DNA of 64,000 nucleotides, taken from NCBI RefSeq assembly GCF_036898095.1, contig NC_090751.1:81070455-81134454 (forward strand), given 5' to 3'. The notes under the pieces are model-generated. The model searched no databases. It worked only from the letters and a program-made list of their open reading frames with translations, and was not told the DNA's origin. The stretch is from Palaemon carinicauda. Lineage: Eukaryota; Arthropoda; Malacostraca; Decapoda; Palaemonidae. Below, piece after piece: positions 20,720 through 32,355 of the stretch (positions are counted from its first letter, which is position 1; the number at the start of each line of letters is the position of its first letter). Position numbers and translations under genes: made by a program.

Positions 20720-22298
20720 CACAAAAGATCCGCTACTAAAGAATGCAATCCAAAGTATACGTCGCTTACAATTTCACAGACGCTTGTTCAGCGTGCCAAA
20801 GAAAGGCTCAGACAAACGGAGAGTAATCCGGGACCTGTCTCGTTTAAATTCCTTCACTCGTTGCGACAAATTCCATATGCTTACCATCTCGCAGGTGTGG
20901 ACCTTACTTCCCCGTGGGGCCGTCACCACCTCCATCGATCTTACAGATGCCTACTATCACGTTCCAATAGCAAGGCATTTTCATCCTTTTCTGGGCTTCA
21001 AGCTAAGCAAACAAGCCTATGCATTCAAAGTGATGCTATTGGGGCTCAACATACCACCCAGAATCTTCACCGAACTAGCAGAGACAGTAATTCAAGAGCT
21101 TCGGACTCAGGGGATACAGGTAGTAGCCTATCTAGACGATAGGCTAATCTGGTCAGACAAGGCCCAGATTTCCCGCGTAGCAACAAACAAAGTCCTCACC
21201 TTCCTTCGGCAACTGGGATTCCAAGTCAACCTCGAGAAATCCCGCCGGGTCCCACAGACCAAGTTTCCATGGCTGGGACTACAAGGGGACCTGTGCTCCC
21301 ATACGCTGTACCTCCCCAAAGCCAAAGGGAAGGTGATAGCGAGGAATACAAAACAATTTCTCAAGGAAAAGTTGACCTTCCGAAGGAGCAGAGAGTGGAT
21401 CCTAGGTTCCTTACAGTTCGCCTCCGTGACAGACATCGTCCTGAGGCCCAAACTCAAGGACATAAACAGAGTGTGGCGCTCCAGAGCAATCGCAATACGC
21501 CGAGACAGATGTGTTCGCCTTTTCCCAACCCTGAGAAAAAGTCTGCAGACTTGGATGAAGAACAGGAATCTTTCCAAGTCGGTTCCTTTACAACACAAGA
21601 AAGTCCAAGGGTTTTGGTCACCGGTCTTCCAACAAATGCACGTCAACGTCCTAGAGGCCATAGCAGTCTTCCTCACTTTCAAACGTCTCAATCCAGCCAG
21701 GAATCTCCATATCAGACTGGTTCTCGACAGTGCAGTCATGGTACACTGCCTCAACAGAGAAGGCTCCAGATCAGCCCAAATAAACCACATCATGTTGAAG
21801 TTTTTCTCCATGGCGGCAATGCACAAGTGGCACCTGTCAGCAGTCCATCTAGCAGGAGTCCGGAATGTGGTAGAGGACTTACTTTCCCGGACGACTCCGC
21901 TAGAGTCGGAATGGTCACTAGACAATTGATCTTTCCATTGGATGATATCTCCAGTCCCGGGTCTCCAGGTGGATCTGTTTGCGGCGAAATCCAATCGCAA
22001 AATAGATTGTTACGTAGCTCCCAACCTGGACCCTCAGGCTTATGCCACGGACTCTATGATTCTAGATTGGAATACCTGGAAGACGATTTATCTGTTTCCT
22101 CCGGTGAACCTCCTGCTGAAAGTTCTGCACAAACTCAGATCCTTCAAAGGTCAAGTGGCTCTCGTAGCCCCCAACTGGCCCAAGAGCAATTGGTTCCCCT
22201 TGTTGCTAGAACTAGGTCCCCGCCCCCGGCGGATTCCCAATCCGGTGTTAACAAAGACAGGCAAACTCACAATGTGTTCGCTTCCTCAAGGATTCTGA
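20720..22298 (+). pseudogene. DIRS-E reverse transcriptase / RNase H (deleted)
   Basis: The RT part reads from 'RRLFSVPKKGSDKRRVI' through 'SIDLTDAYYHVPIARHF' to YLDDRLIW (about 21130). The palm aspartates are intact, but the following Trp is Arg. The N-terminal 100 or so residues present in DIRS-G are deleted. In RNase H the segment with the first catalytic Asp ('IHTDASLTGWGG' in G) is missing between 'SVPLQHK' and 'VQGFWSPVF' near 21595. An in-frame TGA follows at 21927-21929, after which the connection domain continues to 22298. Such a product should not make cDNA by itself. Confidence 0.85.
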
Positions 22299-23298
22299 AT
22301 GCCCTAACTTTATGGACTTCATAAAGTTCGCAGCCCAACGAAGTGCAAACATCGATCCTTTGAATACTATTTTCCCGGAATCTGACAAAAAGGATTCTAC
22401 TCTCCGTCAATATGACTCAGCTGTCAAGAAATTAGCTAAGTTCTTGAAAGATTCCCAAGTTGAGAAAATGACGATGAACCTAACTGTGACATTCTTCAGA
22501 ACTCTCTTCGAATCTGGCCTGGCAGCCAATACCATTACTTCAATCAAGTCAGCCTTGAAAAAGATCTTCCATATTGGTTTTGACATTGATCTAACGGATT
22601 CATATTTCTCATCCATTCCGAGAGCTTGTGCCAGACTAAAACCTTCAACTCGCCCTAGCGCAGTTTCCTGGTTTTTGAACGATGTTCTTAAGCTAGCCTC
22701 TGACACCCCAAATGAATCCTGTAACTATATGGCATTGTTAAGAAAGTCACTTTTTCTTTTGAGCCTCGCCTTGGGCTCCAGAATCTCAGAATTGTCAGCC
22801 TTACCTAGAGACCCTGGTCATATAGAGTTTCTCTCTTCGGGTGAGGTTCTTCTCTCTCCTAACAAAGTTTTCCTGGCTAAAAATGAAGACCCCCAAAACA
22901 GGTGGTCTCCCTGGAAGATTGTTCCACTTCCTCGGGATCCATTCCTGTGTCCAGTTACCACCCTGAAAGCCTACTTAGGTAGAACTTCCACTACAACCAC
23001 GGGGCCCTTATTTATTAGAGAACACGGAGGAACTATTACCCTTAAGGGAATCAGACAACAAATTCTTTATTTTATTAAACAAGCTAATCCTGCATCATTC
23101 CCACAAGTCCATGATATTAGAGCTGTGGCTACCTCAAGTAATTTTTTCCACCATATGAAATTTGATGAGTTCTCAAAATATACGGGTTGGAAGTCCCCTA
23201 AAGTTTTCAAGCGCCACTACCTAAAACCTTTAGAAGCTCTTAGATTTGCCACAGTAGCTGCAGGAAATATAGTTCCTCCTGAAGGTACCGAGTCCTAA
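22249..23298 (+). CDS. DIRS-E tyrosine recombinase, catalytic domain open
   Basis: From the methionine at 22312 there are 328 residues without a stop. The core-binding part has 'STLRQYDSAVKKLAKFL'. The catalytic part has the first Arg in 'GSRISELSAL', the second box 'HDIRAVATSSNFF', the Trp in 'YTGWKSPKVF' and the nucleophilic Tyr in 'KRHYLKPLEA'. All five expected active-site positions are therefore present. The upstream N-terminal extension, read in the frame that overlaps RNase H, is displaced by a frameshift near 22260-22285. This is the best-preserved YR in the window. Confidence 0.85.
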
Positions 23299-23697
23299 TC
23301 ACAACGTCTTGCTCTGTCCTCTTTCCCTCCTGCCTGGCTTACCTGTTGTTCCTGCCTGTTTTGTTACTATACACCCTTATGGTGTATTATTTTATTATTC
23401 AATTGTTCAATTTCACGAATTGTTTTCATTACACTTATTCTTGAATCCCCGAGCTGATTTTATTTTGCATTTTTGATTACCAAGTTGGATTCCCACTATT
23501 CATATCTGTTGAATTCTACCTACGGGTCTCATCATTGATTGTTTACCATGTCTATTTATCACTGTCATATACATGTTGATCTAATTTTACGGGTTTCTAC
23601 ATCCCTCTTTTTTTATATTAAACTCATCAGCTCTGTTATTTTGTGTTATTCCCTCTTCAGGTAGTTAGCCATATTGGGTCCCCATTCTCTGGTACGA
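23299..23697 (+). other. DIRS-E 3' untranslated region
   Basis: Pyrimidine-rich, AT-rich sequence between the YR stop and the ICR. No coding or repeat structure is seen. Confidence 0.65.
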
Positions 23698-23788
23698 TTT
23701 CACTGGGCGGCACGGGTCGGAGCCCAGAAAAGGGATTTTGACGAAGGAAAAATCTATTTCTGGACGAGAGACCCGTGCCGCCCAGTGA
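23698..23788 (+). repeat. ICR of DIRS-E
   Basis: The first half is the reverse complement of the LITR start ('ggcggcacgggtcggagccc'). The second half is the reverse complement of the RITR end ('GATTTTGACGAAGG' arm and 'acccgtgccgcccag'). The halves join at AAAA near 23728-23731. Confidence 0.85.
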
Positions 23789-24161
23789 ACCCACCCGTCC
23801 CTCCCTGATTGGGCCCCAATCTGGGGTGCTATAGGGAGTGACGTCACTGGCGTGGGATTGCTAGTAGTAGTGGGATGTTGAACGGCACCTCGCTGTTCGG
23901 GGATGTTGACAGGAGATATCTAAATGGTGCGAGGCCTCTGGTTGTGATTTATTCAGCGCCCCAGTATTATACCGACACCTTATTAAGGTGAGCGAGCTGG
24001 GTTCAACCAAGCATTCCTATACAAATTTTTCTCTGGTAAATTCATAGCAGTTTTTACCTTAGAAATGATGTTAAAGGAGCATTTCACTGGGCGGCACAGG
24101 TCACTTGGCGGCACGGGTCTCTCGCCCAGAAATAGATTTTTCCTTCGTCAAAATTCCATTT
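23789..24161 (+). repeat. RITR of DIRS-E
   Basis: An inverted copy of 13431-13727, with the extra outer arm containing 'AAATCTATTTCTGGG' in reverse. It ends in TTTT against the second half of the ICR of DIRS-D. Confidence 0.85.
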
Positions 24162-24195
24162 TTTGGGCTCAATCCATGATGTCCTGATGGAAGTG

Positions 24196-25046
24196 TACCA
24201 GAGAATTAATGCATCGTGGATTTTTTCCCCTTTAATCCAAATGCCAAGGGCTTCGAACAGTATTATAGAACATGTCCTTACCAGAGATTCTATGATGAAC
24301 TAGCTGCCTGCCCCCCTGGCAGGGAAGTCCTGGTGGACAATAGGAACATCTCGAAGCGATCATTGAAGAGCTACTCACCCGGTGGAGAGATCATGCTGGA
24401 CTCGGAGACAAGACAAAGGTTAATATTCGGGTAGGAATATTATCAAGCATAAGTAAGTATATAACATAATTACTACTCCCCTGGAGGAGAGATCATGCTG
24501 GTCTTGGAGACAGGACAAAGGTTAATATTTGGGTAGGAATATTATCAAGGCATGAGCGAGTATATAACATAATTACTTATATTATTCTTTTTGATCATCA
24601 TTAAAGAGGTAAATGAAACTATAACAATCGTATATTTCTTGATAAGGAATAGGAGCGAAAGGAGACGCACATGGAAATAAAATAGACATTTTATTTTTAG
24701 GATTGCAGATCATTATGGAAGTAATTACAATAATGATTATAGAATTTATTTACAATAATAAAGAATAATGTACATAGAAATGAAAGACGGTAATCTTGAT
24801 TCTGAAAAGAAAAGTTTGCTTTTTAGAAACACAAGTTCCAGAAGAACGCCAGTCTTTTAAAATACAAAGAAAACACTCCATGCCCTAGGGCATGTGGCAC
24901 TCATGTAAAGTCTATGACATTTCACCTTGGTAAAGAACAGTCTATTAGAAACACTAAGTGTCCATTAAATCACTATGTATCACAATAGAGTCAACACAGT
25001 CACCCGTAGAGTTAGAGTCCCAAGTAACTCACTGTTCTATGCAGAT
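24196..25046 (-). other. DIRS-D 3' untranslated region with a tandem duplication
   Basis: Two copies of a roughly 102-base unit (24373-24473 and 24474-24577) share 'gagagatcatgctgg' and 'gacaaaggttaatatt'. The remainder resembles the 3' region of DIRS-A. No gene is seen. Confidence 0.75.
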
Positions 25047-26592
25047 TTAAGCAGCAGGTTTCATAACACTACCTGCGGCTACCACGAAATGCTTTACTTC
25101 GTGCACTTGTTTTGCGTAGTGCTTGAAGAAAACGCGCGATGATTTCCAGCCTGTAAAGCTCTTGAGGCTTTCGAAATCCATACTCTGGAAGAAGTTCAGA
25201 GAAGAGGCGACTTTTCTAGGATCGTGACCTGCGGGTGTACTGTCAGGATCCGCTCTGCGAATGAAGTAGGTGATTTTCGCTCTTAGTTGTTTCAGTGACA
25301 GGTCGCTACCCGATGTTTCTCCTTTGAAGAGTTGTCCTCCACCGAAGTCTGAAGTTCTTCGAAGATAGACCTTAAGACTCTCCACTCTCCACTCGGACTC
25401 CCGAGGCGAGAACAAAAAGGAAGATAACTTTTTGAGTCAGGTCTTTCAGAGGGCACGAATCGTTGTCCAGGCTAGAAGCAAAATGGAGCACCTTGTCCAG
25501 GGACCAGGAGATAGGTTTTGGTGGGGGTGCTGGGCGTAGTCTAGCGCATGCCTTTGGCAGTTTATTGAAGATATCGCTGGATATATCAATCTGGAAGGCG
25601 TATAGGAGTGGTCTAGTCAAAGCCAATTTACAAGTGGAAATCATGTTGGCCGCTAAGCCTTGTCCATGAAGGTGAATGAAGAAGGACATGCAAAAATCAA
25701 TGGTGATTTCCGTAGGATTTTTTGCCTTGACGAAGGAGACCCACTTTCTCCAGGAAGATTCGTACTGCCGTCTGGTAGACTCAGTTCTGTACTCCTCAAG
25801 GAAGTCTAAGCTTTTCTTCGAGATCCCAAACCTTTTCCTTGCGGCTAAGGAGAGAAAATCATGAGATGAAGGTCCCTGACTTTCAGTGATGAAGCGAAGA
25901 CAGTCGACTTCTGTACTTGTTGAGAGAGAACTGGGCCCGGTAGGGGGATCAGTGTGGGCTGCAGCTCCAGGACCAGGGGATACCAATTGCTCCGGGGCCA
26001 CTTGGGAGCCACTAGGGCCGCTGTCCCTTTGAAGGTTCTCAGTTTGGATAGGACTTTCAGCAGAAGGTTGGGAGGAGGGAACAGGTATATCCTGGACCAT
26101 CTGTTCCAATCCAGGGACATGGCATCCACTGCTTCTGCCTTGGGGTCCTCGTACGGGGCCACATATCGAGGAAGTTGATTGTTGTCGCTCGTCGCGAAGA
26201 GATCGATCTGAAGTTCCGGGACTTGGTGAGAGATGAAGGAGAATGATCTTGCGTCTATAGACCATTCCGACTCTATTGGGCTTGTCCTCGATAGAGCGTC
26301 CGCTGTCACGTTGCGGAATCCTTGTAGGTGAACTGCAGACAGGTGCCATTTCTTCCTCTCTGCCAAACGAAAGATCGGGAGAAGCACCTGATTTATTTGG
26401 GTCGATCTCGAGCCCTGACGATTGAGACATCTGACTACCACCAAGTTGTCCAGAGTCAGACGGATGTGGATCGAGGGAGGCGGAGAGAGTTTCTTCAGGG
26501 TGAGAAGAACCTCCAAGATGTTGATGTGAAACGTCTTGAAGAGGGGAGACCATATTCCTTGAACCTGTTGTTGGTGGGAGTGACCTCCCCAA
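25047..26592 (-). pseudogene. DIRS-D tyrosine recombinase, internal deletion
   Basis: The N-terminal and core-binding parts are open through 'STRRQYESSWRKWVSF', 'LPKACARLRP' and 'LASGVRVE'. A deletion of about 175 bp near 25395 relative to DIRS-A then removes the segment after the first catalytic Arg and shifts the frame. The C-terminal part survives in the second frame: 'HDPRKVASSLNFF', 'FTGWKSSRVFF' and 'KHYAKQ', holding the HxxR, Trp and Tyr positions. The deletion would inactivate the enzyme. Confidence 0.85.
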
Positions 26593-27640
26593 CCCTCCAG
26601 TGAAGCGTCCGTGTGGATGTTGATCGATGGAGGCGGGTGTTGAAGAGGGATGGACCTTTTCAGGGCCTTATCTTCTGACCACGGCTTTAAAAGTAAGCGA
26701 AGTCTGTTCGGAAGCCGTCTCTTGAGGTCTCTTCGAGCGATGAATGCGAATCGTCTCCAGACTCCCGCGGCATCCTTTAGCTGTGCGCAAAGCACTGGGT
26801 TTGTCACAGAGGCGAACTGTAGAGAGCCGAGAACTTGTTCCTGTTGTCGTCTTGAGATCCGTTTGGATTTTAGAAGCCTTCTGACAGACCCTGCTATTTC
26901 CTTCCTTTTCTTCTGTGGAATGGAAAGGCGGTGTGACTGAAGGTCCCAATGGATTCCCAACCAATGGAACTTCTGAGCTGGAGAGAGGCGAGATTTTTAT
27001 GCGTTTATCTTGAAGCCCAGATGCTCTAGGAACTGGGTGACTTTGTTGCAGGCTCTCAGACAATCTTCGGGCGATGTCGACCAGACTAGCCAGTCGTTTA
27101 GGTAGGCCATCACTTGGACGCCCTGAAGACGTAGCTGTTGGACGATTGCGTCTGCCAGCTTGGTGAAGATCCGTGGAGCCACGTTGAGCCCGAAGGGCAT
27201 GGCCCTGAAGGCGTAACTTTTCCTTTGAAGTTGAAATCCTAGGTAGGAGGAAGCGTAGTGATTCATTGGAATGTGCCAGTAGGCATCCGCCAGGTCTATG
27301 GAGACCGTGTAGGCCCTGCGAGGCAGAAGGGTCCTTATTTGTTGCAGAGTCAGCATCTTGAATTTGTTGTTTGCAATGAACTTGTTGAGGGGGGACAAGT
27401 CTAGAATGACTCTTAGTTTGTCTGAGTCTTTCTTGGGAACACAAAAGTCTCCCTTGGAACCTGATTGACTTTACCCTCCTGATCACCTTCTTGTTCAAGA
27501 GTTCCAGGACATATTCTTCCAGGAGGGGTGTTGACTGTTGGAAGAATTGCTGGAAGGATGGGGGTGGTTGAACCCAGCTCCAGTCCAGTCCTTTCTTGAC
27601 GATGCTGTGTGCCCAGGGATCGAAGGTCCAACGATCCTGG
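25845..27640 (-). pseudogene. DIRS-D reverse transcriptase / RNase H, mutated active site
   Basis: The order is as in DIRS-A. Near 27448 a two-base deletion shifts the frame inside 'RFQGRLFCVPKK'. The catalytic motif reads YLNDW instead of YLDDW, because the codon at 27096-27098 is AAC. A TAA at 26997-26999 follows 'FKINA'. From 26960 downward RNase H is open, with 'NIHTDASLEGWGG' and 'LTLDNL', through the connection domain to 'LMIFSP'. The Asp-to-Asn change alone should abolish polymerisation. Confidence 0.87.
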
Positions 27641-27673
27641 AATTGGCGGAGTCTTCCTCCCACCGGAAGCACT

Positions 27674-29626
27674 TCATTGCTTCTGGTGTCCCGAGGGTTT
27701 GCCACCTCGGCCGCTAGCTCCCCTTACTCCTCTGCCTCTGGAGGGACGGCGAGAAGAATCTCTGCCGGAGCCTCTGCCTGAGCCCCTACCTTTGGGACAA
27801 AAGGTAGTCGAGTGTTGCTCATAGGCAGGGGTGAAGACCGGTGACTGCGACACCACCGGCTGGGGGACCAGTTGAAAGGTCTGTTGCGGCTGCGTAGCCA
27901 CTTGGGGAGTAGCGGGGCCCGGAAACTGTCGTCTCGGCTGACGTTGCTGGGGTTTGGGTTTAGAGGATTTCCTCTTAGGCTGAGGGCCATCGTCCTGAGA
28001 GGACTTCCTCTTTCGGGACATGCCCCACTTATGGAGAAGGTTCCTGTTCTCCGTAGCAGCTTTGTCCACTATCTCTTTCACCAAGGTAGACAACGGGAAG
28101 AGATGTTTGCCCCAGATATTGGTGGAAATCAGTCTCCGGGGTTCGTGTTTCACCGTTGCACTGGCAAATACGAACTCCCTACAAGCTCTACGAGCCCTAG
28201 CGAAACTGTATAGGTCCTTAGTCACGGTCGCCAGGTGCGACTTAGCAAGGACCATGTAAAAGTCCGGGACTCTGGTGTCCCCGGCCATGAGTTCTAGCTG
28301 TACCTGATGGGACAGCAAAGCGGCGAGTCTCTCCTTCGTATCCTGTTCCCTACGAAGGAGGTGATCGCTCAGCCGTGGGAGGTCCTCGTTGAATTGACGA
28401 CCGGCCACATCAGGTTCTAGTTTTCCTACCGTGAAGGTCGACTGGATGTCTTTCCAGTGCCTATCATCGGGGGGAAGAGTAAGGGAGAAGGGTCTGCACT
28501 CCTCCAGTGCAGGGCAAGACTTCCCTTACTCCACAGCCTTCATGACCGCTTGGAAGGCCTTTTCAATGAAGGGGAAGGTCGCAGTAGCTGGAGCAACGAA
28601 GGTTGGATGCTTCTTACTCAGCGCTGGCATCTTGGAGTTTGTGAAACCCCGGCTCTTCACTGCCTGAGCTAGCATAGCTTGGGCCTTCGCGAGATCGAAC
28701 ACAATCACTTCCTTCGGTTCGGTCTCTTCTTTTGAGGCTGGTTCGGACTTGAGCCGGACGTAACAGTCCGGATAAGCCTCGAAATTCGGGAAGAACTCCA
28801 CTTCTTCCAACAAAATAGAGCCAACCCTTTCACTAATGTAGATCTTGCCAGTAGTAATTGGCATATGCTCGGCGTATCTCCAAGGGTTAGCTTCCGAGCA
28901 GGTGGGGAGGTCCTTAACTGAAATCTTCTTCGGTTGTTTGAAGCCGACAAGAGCCGTCCGGAATTGTTCCTGAGTCTCGCGCAGCTTCTTGTCCATGAGG
29001 GCTTCAAGCATTCTGAAGACCTCTTGAGTGGCCGATGGAAGAGGGTCCGGGGTGGCAGAAGTCGAAGGAACAGGTTCCTCGGACGGTGCTGGAGTTGCTG
29101 GGGGAGCAGGAGCGACCTCGTTCTCCGAGTCAGGGTATTCCACCTGATCTTCCTCATAGTCGAGCTCCTCGCCCATGAGGTTCTTCTCTGTCTCTTCGGA
29201 CACCTCCGACATACGTTCCACGTTGTCGGAATCAAGATGGCACTCACGCATGGACTGTGCCATGACGACGTCGGGTTCGACCACAATCTGGACGGTGGGA
29301 ATTTGTTCTCGAGGGACCACCGAGTCCTTGGATGCTTTTGGAAAAAGCAAAGCCCTCAAGTCTTCATTGGGAAGATACGGTCCAGTGGCGTTCTTTTGGA
29401 AGCCACGCACCCATTTGCGTAGCTTCTCTCTAGCGATGTCCCTTACCTCCGTGGTAGGAGGATCGTCGAACGCCTCAACAAGAAGACTCTTGCAGACTGA
29501 ACAGTTCTGCGGGTCCCAAAATTTAAGGTCGCCTTTCTTGGCGGCGCAGGGGGCGTGGGTCCGGCACGCCTTGTGCCCGTAGAAGTCCGGGCGCTTCACT
29601 CCACAGAAGTTGCTTTCGCACTTCAT
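27674..29626 (-). pseudogene. DIRS-D Gag-like protein, one stop codon
   Basis: It is collinear with DIRS-A gag. The Cys/His cluster lies at residues 3-50 ('GHKACRTHAPC', 'FWDPQNCSVC'), followed by the acidic/Pro-rich linker, the conserved middle and an RG-rich tail ('SRRPSRGRGVRGASGRGG'). A TAA at 28526-28528 replaces a Glu codon of DIRS-A ('KAVEEGK') after residue 366, and the frame then continues unbroken to 27674. The start follows a splice acceptor ('tctttcttttacag') by nine bases (GAGGAATAC). Confidence 0.85.
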
Positions 29627-31872
29627 GTATTCCTCCTGTAAAAGAAAGAGATCATGAGTACATGGAAGGCATAAGAATAACTAACATTACTCTAAAATTA
29701 AGAATAACTTAATCTATAATAGCATATTAATGTTCAAGATTGATGAGCGGGAAAGGAAGTAGATACACATACTTGTGAATCCCGCCCAGCCGGTTACCGT
29801 AACCTTATCCGTAGACAATTCCTTTGGACCCGAGGGTCACAAATGAGGGAAATCTGTATGGATGAGCCAAGCTAGGCTTTTAAAAGGAATTGTCCGCAGA
29901 GTGTACCAGGATCTGAGACCACTCAGAGCCTTGGGGGAGAGGGGAAAATAGGATAAACCCCTTAGTAAATGTAGGTTCCGGCAATCGACTGCACTAAGAT
30001 ACACAGAATATGCTGGAATTGTTGTAATGTGCAATCAAACAGCATAGCCACTATTTTAGTTGGTATAACAAAACCTATATGGAGGTGGTCAGGCTATCTG
30101 GCTGCATCATATTGACTGCCGGCATGTTGCCGGCAGCCAGGGAAGAGATACATGTCCCTTAGCGTCTCATGAGGGGGCGCCGGCAGACCGACGGCACACC
30201 GGAGGCCGGTCCTGCAGGGTGGAAAACATCAAGGCAGAGACACTGAGCAACCGAGATGGATAATACCACAGTGGCGACCGTCGGCACAGTGGCGGATCGC
30301 CGGCAGAGGTGGCGGGCTCCGGCAGCCGAAGGCTGACAGCATGGTGAGCCTTAGTTCAATTCATAAGAGAGATATATATAAGGGTGGATACCTAGATTGC
30401 CGGCAATCAGTGCCGGCATGTGGGCGGCAGACTCCGAAAGTCGGCCGGCTGTTGCTAGGTAAATATAAGGGGTGGGACGTCGGCGATATGTCGACGGAAG
30501 GCGGCAGCCTCCGGCACTCGGTAGGCTGACGTCTTAGAGGGGGAATGCATCTTATGAATAAAGGTCACCTGAGGTAGTGGCGGTTATCGCCGGCAGTAGA
30601 GACGGCAAGGGACCGGCACCAAGAGAGAGAGAGAAAAAGGTAAGGAGGGATGGGAGGGGTAATATCCTATACCCCTCCGGCATCCCCCCGGAGAGAGTGC
30701 ACTCATGATAGGAGTAGATACTCCTAACATCCGGCGGCAGTGGGCCGGCAGACGGCCGGGAGCCTGAGGTAACCCAAGGGAGGGATAGAGGGCACTCAAA
30801 GAGGGGGAATCCCCCGCCGGCAGGACCACCGCCGGCAACCACCCTTATAGAACGCTATGAAGGGTATGTGTACCAGAGCGGCCAGCTCAGCAGGAGAATA
30901 AGGCTAGCCCTACCACTCCACCCAAGGGAGGAGTTGTAGGACCAAGGACAGGGGTGTGTAGGCAGGCCTACACCAAAGGGATAGAGTGGGGAGGGAGAAG
31001 TAGGGGTCTTTCTAAATGGGTAGACTCTGTATGAGAGCGGCCACCAAGGTAAGGGAGAACGCTCCCTAACCTAGGATAGGTAGCCCAGATCAAGTACAGT
31101 ACTAATGTACTGTCCCAAACTATAATAAGACAGTCTACCCCCAGAGCTTAACCTAGAGTAGGAGGACTAACTCCTAGGCTAGAAAAGTCTGAAAGACACA
31201 TCGCTAGTTGCAGGGAGGAAGGGTAACCCAACCAAGTGCAACTGGAGGAAGGGCAGAGCCCTTCCTAAGGTCTCATTCCCTTAGGGTAGGCAGAGAAGCG
31301 TTAATACTCTGGGTGTAGACGAGATCCCCCTATATAGAAGGGAAAGCAAGTCTACCCAGAGGGAATTACCCGCAGGCAGGGGGAATAGGGAGCATACAAG
31401 GGTTCCTACATTAGGTTAGGAGGGGGTTGGTACACAACCAACTCAGTCCCTTGTATGGTCCCCAAAGGCAAAAACACTTACATCACAGTAACTAGTATGT
31501 TTAATAATGCCAAAATCTTCATAACTTAACTTAGGAACACTAATATATATCATGCATGAAAAAGAGCACTAGGCTGTCAAGCCTAGGGGCTAAGCTAGCG
31601 ATCTAGTATGCGGTCGAACAGCGACCGTAGTCTGAAGAGCGCTAAAACACGATATAATGATTTCCTAGCTATGAAGACTAAATAACTAATAATATTAATT
31701 AGTTAAAGGACCGGAGAATGCTGTTCTGGCTAACTAAATAAGGCATGCAACGTCAACAACGACGCTGTCATGGCGCGTCCGGTATCGGCACAGCTCCGCC
31801 ACAAAACACGATATTTTAAGAAAATTAGGAGTTACTTTACGGCCAGAGCTTATTTAAACAATACTAGGACCC
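29627..31872 (-). other. DIRS-D long leader, probable first intron
   Basis: This matches the leader of DIRS-A in layout, with a CCGGCAG-rich block at about 30110-30840, then blocks such as 'accagagcggcc' and 'tcacagtaactagtat'. There is no credible gene. A polypyrimidine-AG at the gag side supports removal by splicing. Confidence 0.5.
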
Positions 31873-31914
31873 GGTACTCAACTTTCCAGAAGGCGAGGCT
31901 GAAGGCTGCGACAT
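31873..31914 (-). CDS. Short conserved leader peptide of DIRS-D
   Basis: The peptide MSQPSASPSGKLST is followed by Gly-Ser and a stop. It is equivalent to the peptides in A, E and G. Confidence 0.45.
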
Positions 31915-31989
31915 TACAGCGATGTAAGCAGATAAAGAAGTCACTTGGGAAAAATCCGACTTAGCGTAGAAGCTACAGGCGAAAGGATG

Positions 31990-32340
31990 AGGACGGACGT
32001 GACGTCATTTAGCAATGGCGCCCGTTTGTTTACATCTCGAGTACCAAAAGTAGCCACGGATGAGAGTAACTTTGGAACGGCTCCTCAGTTACTCAGCCAC
32101 CTTTCCATTTCGAAGTGTTAACTCTATATGGGGTGCAGATAGCTATGTGGCGTGTTAATACATACGTCCCCTGTTGATATACGATATCCTAGAGGGAAAC
32201 CTTTAGGGTACTCGCACCAGAAGTTAGAATTCTGTGATAACCTTTAGTTTAATTCTCTGGGAATATCCACTGTAGTTAAATATACCCTAGGAAGATACTG
32301 AAGGAACCTTCCATCAGGACGTCATGGCTTGAGCTCAAAA
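31990..32340 (-). repeat. LITR of DIRS-D
   Basis: An inverted near-identical copy lies at 12968-13300. It contains TGACGTCA and the outer end 'TTTTGAGCTCAAGCC'. Confidence 0.85.
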
Positions 32341-32355
32341 ATAATAATACATATA

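Larger units (their letters stand above)
13431..24161 (+). mobile_element. DIRS-E, family II DIRS retrotransposon nested in DIRS-D
   Basis: On the plus strand this reads LITR, leader (interrupted by piggyBac), gag with an intron, RT/RNase H, YR, ICR, RITR. The LITR and RITR are nearly identical by eye, so the insertion is young. The element sits between the two halves of the ICR of DIRS-D, with TTTT at both edges and no further duplication. Its pol has two internal deletions and one stop, but the YR catalytic domain is open. Confidence 0.9.
24162..32340 (-). mobile_element. DIRS-D, main part (second ICR half to LITR)
   Basis: This continues the element that begins at 12908. On the minus strand it reads LITR, leader, gag, pol, YR, 3' region, half ICR. 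The LITR end 'gagctcaaaa' is followed by 'ataataata', which matches the (TAA)n flank on the other side of the composite. The insertion therefore lies in a TAA microsatellite. Gag has one stop. Pol has a mutated RT site, a frameshift and a stop. YR has a deletion of about 175 bp. Confidence 0.9.
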
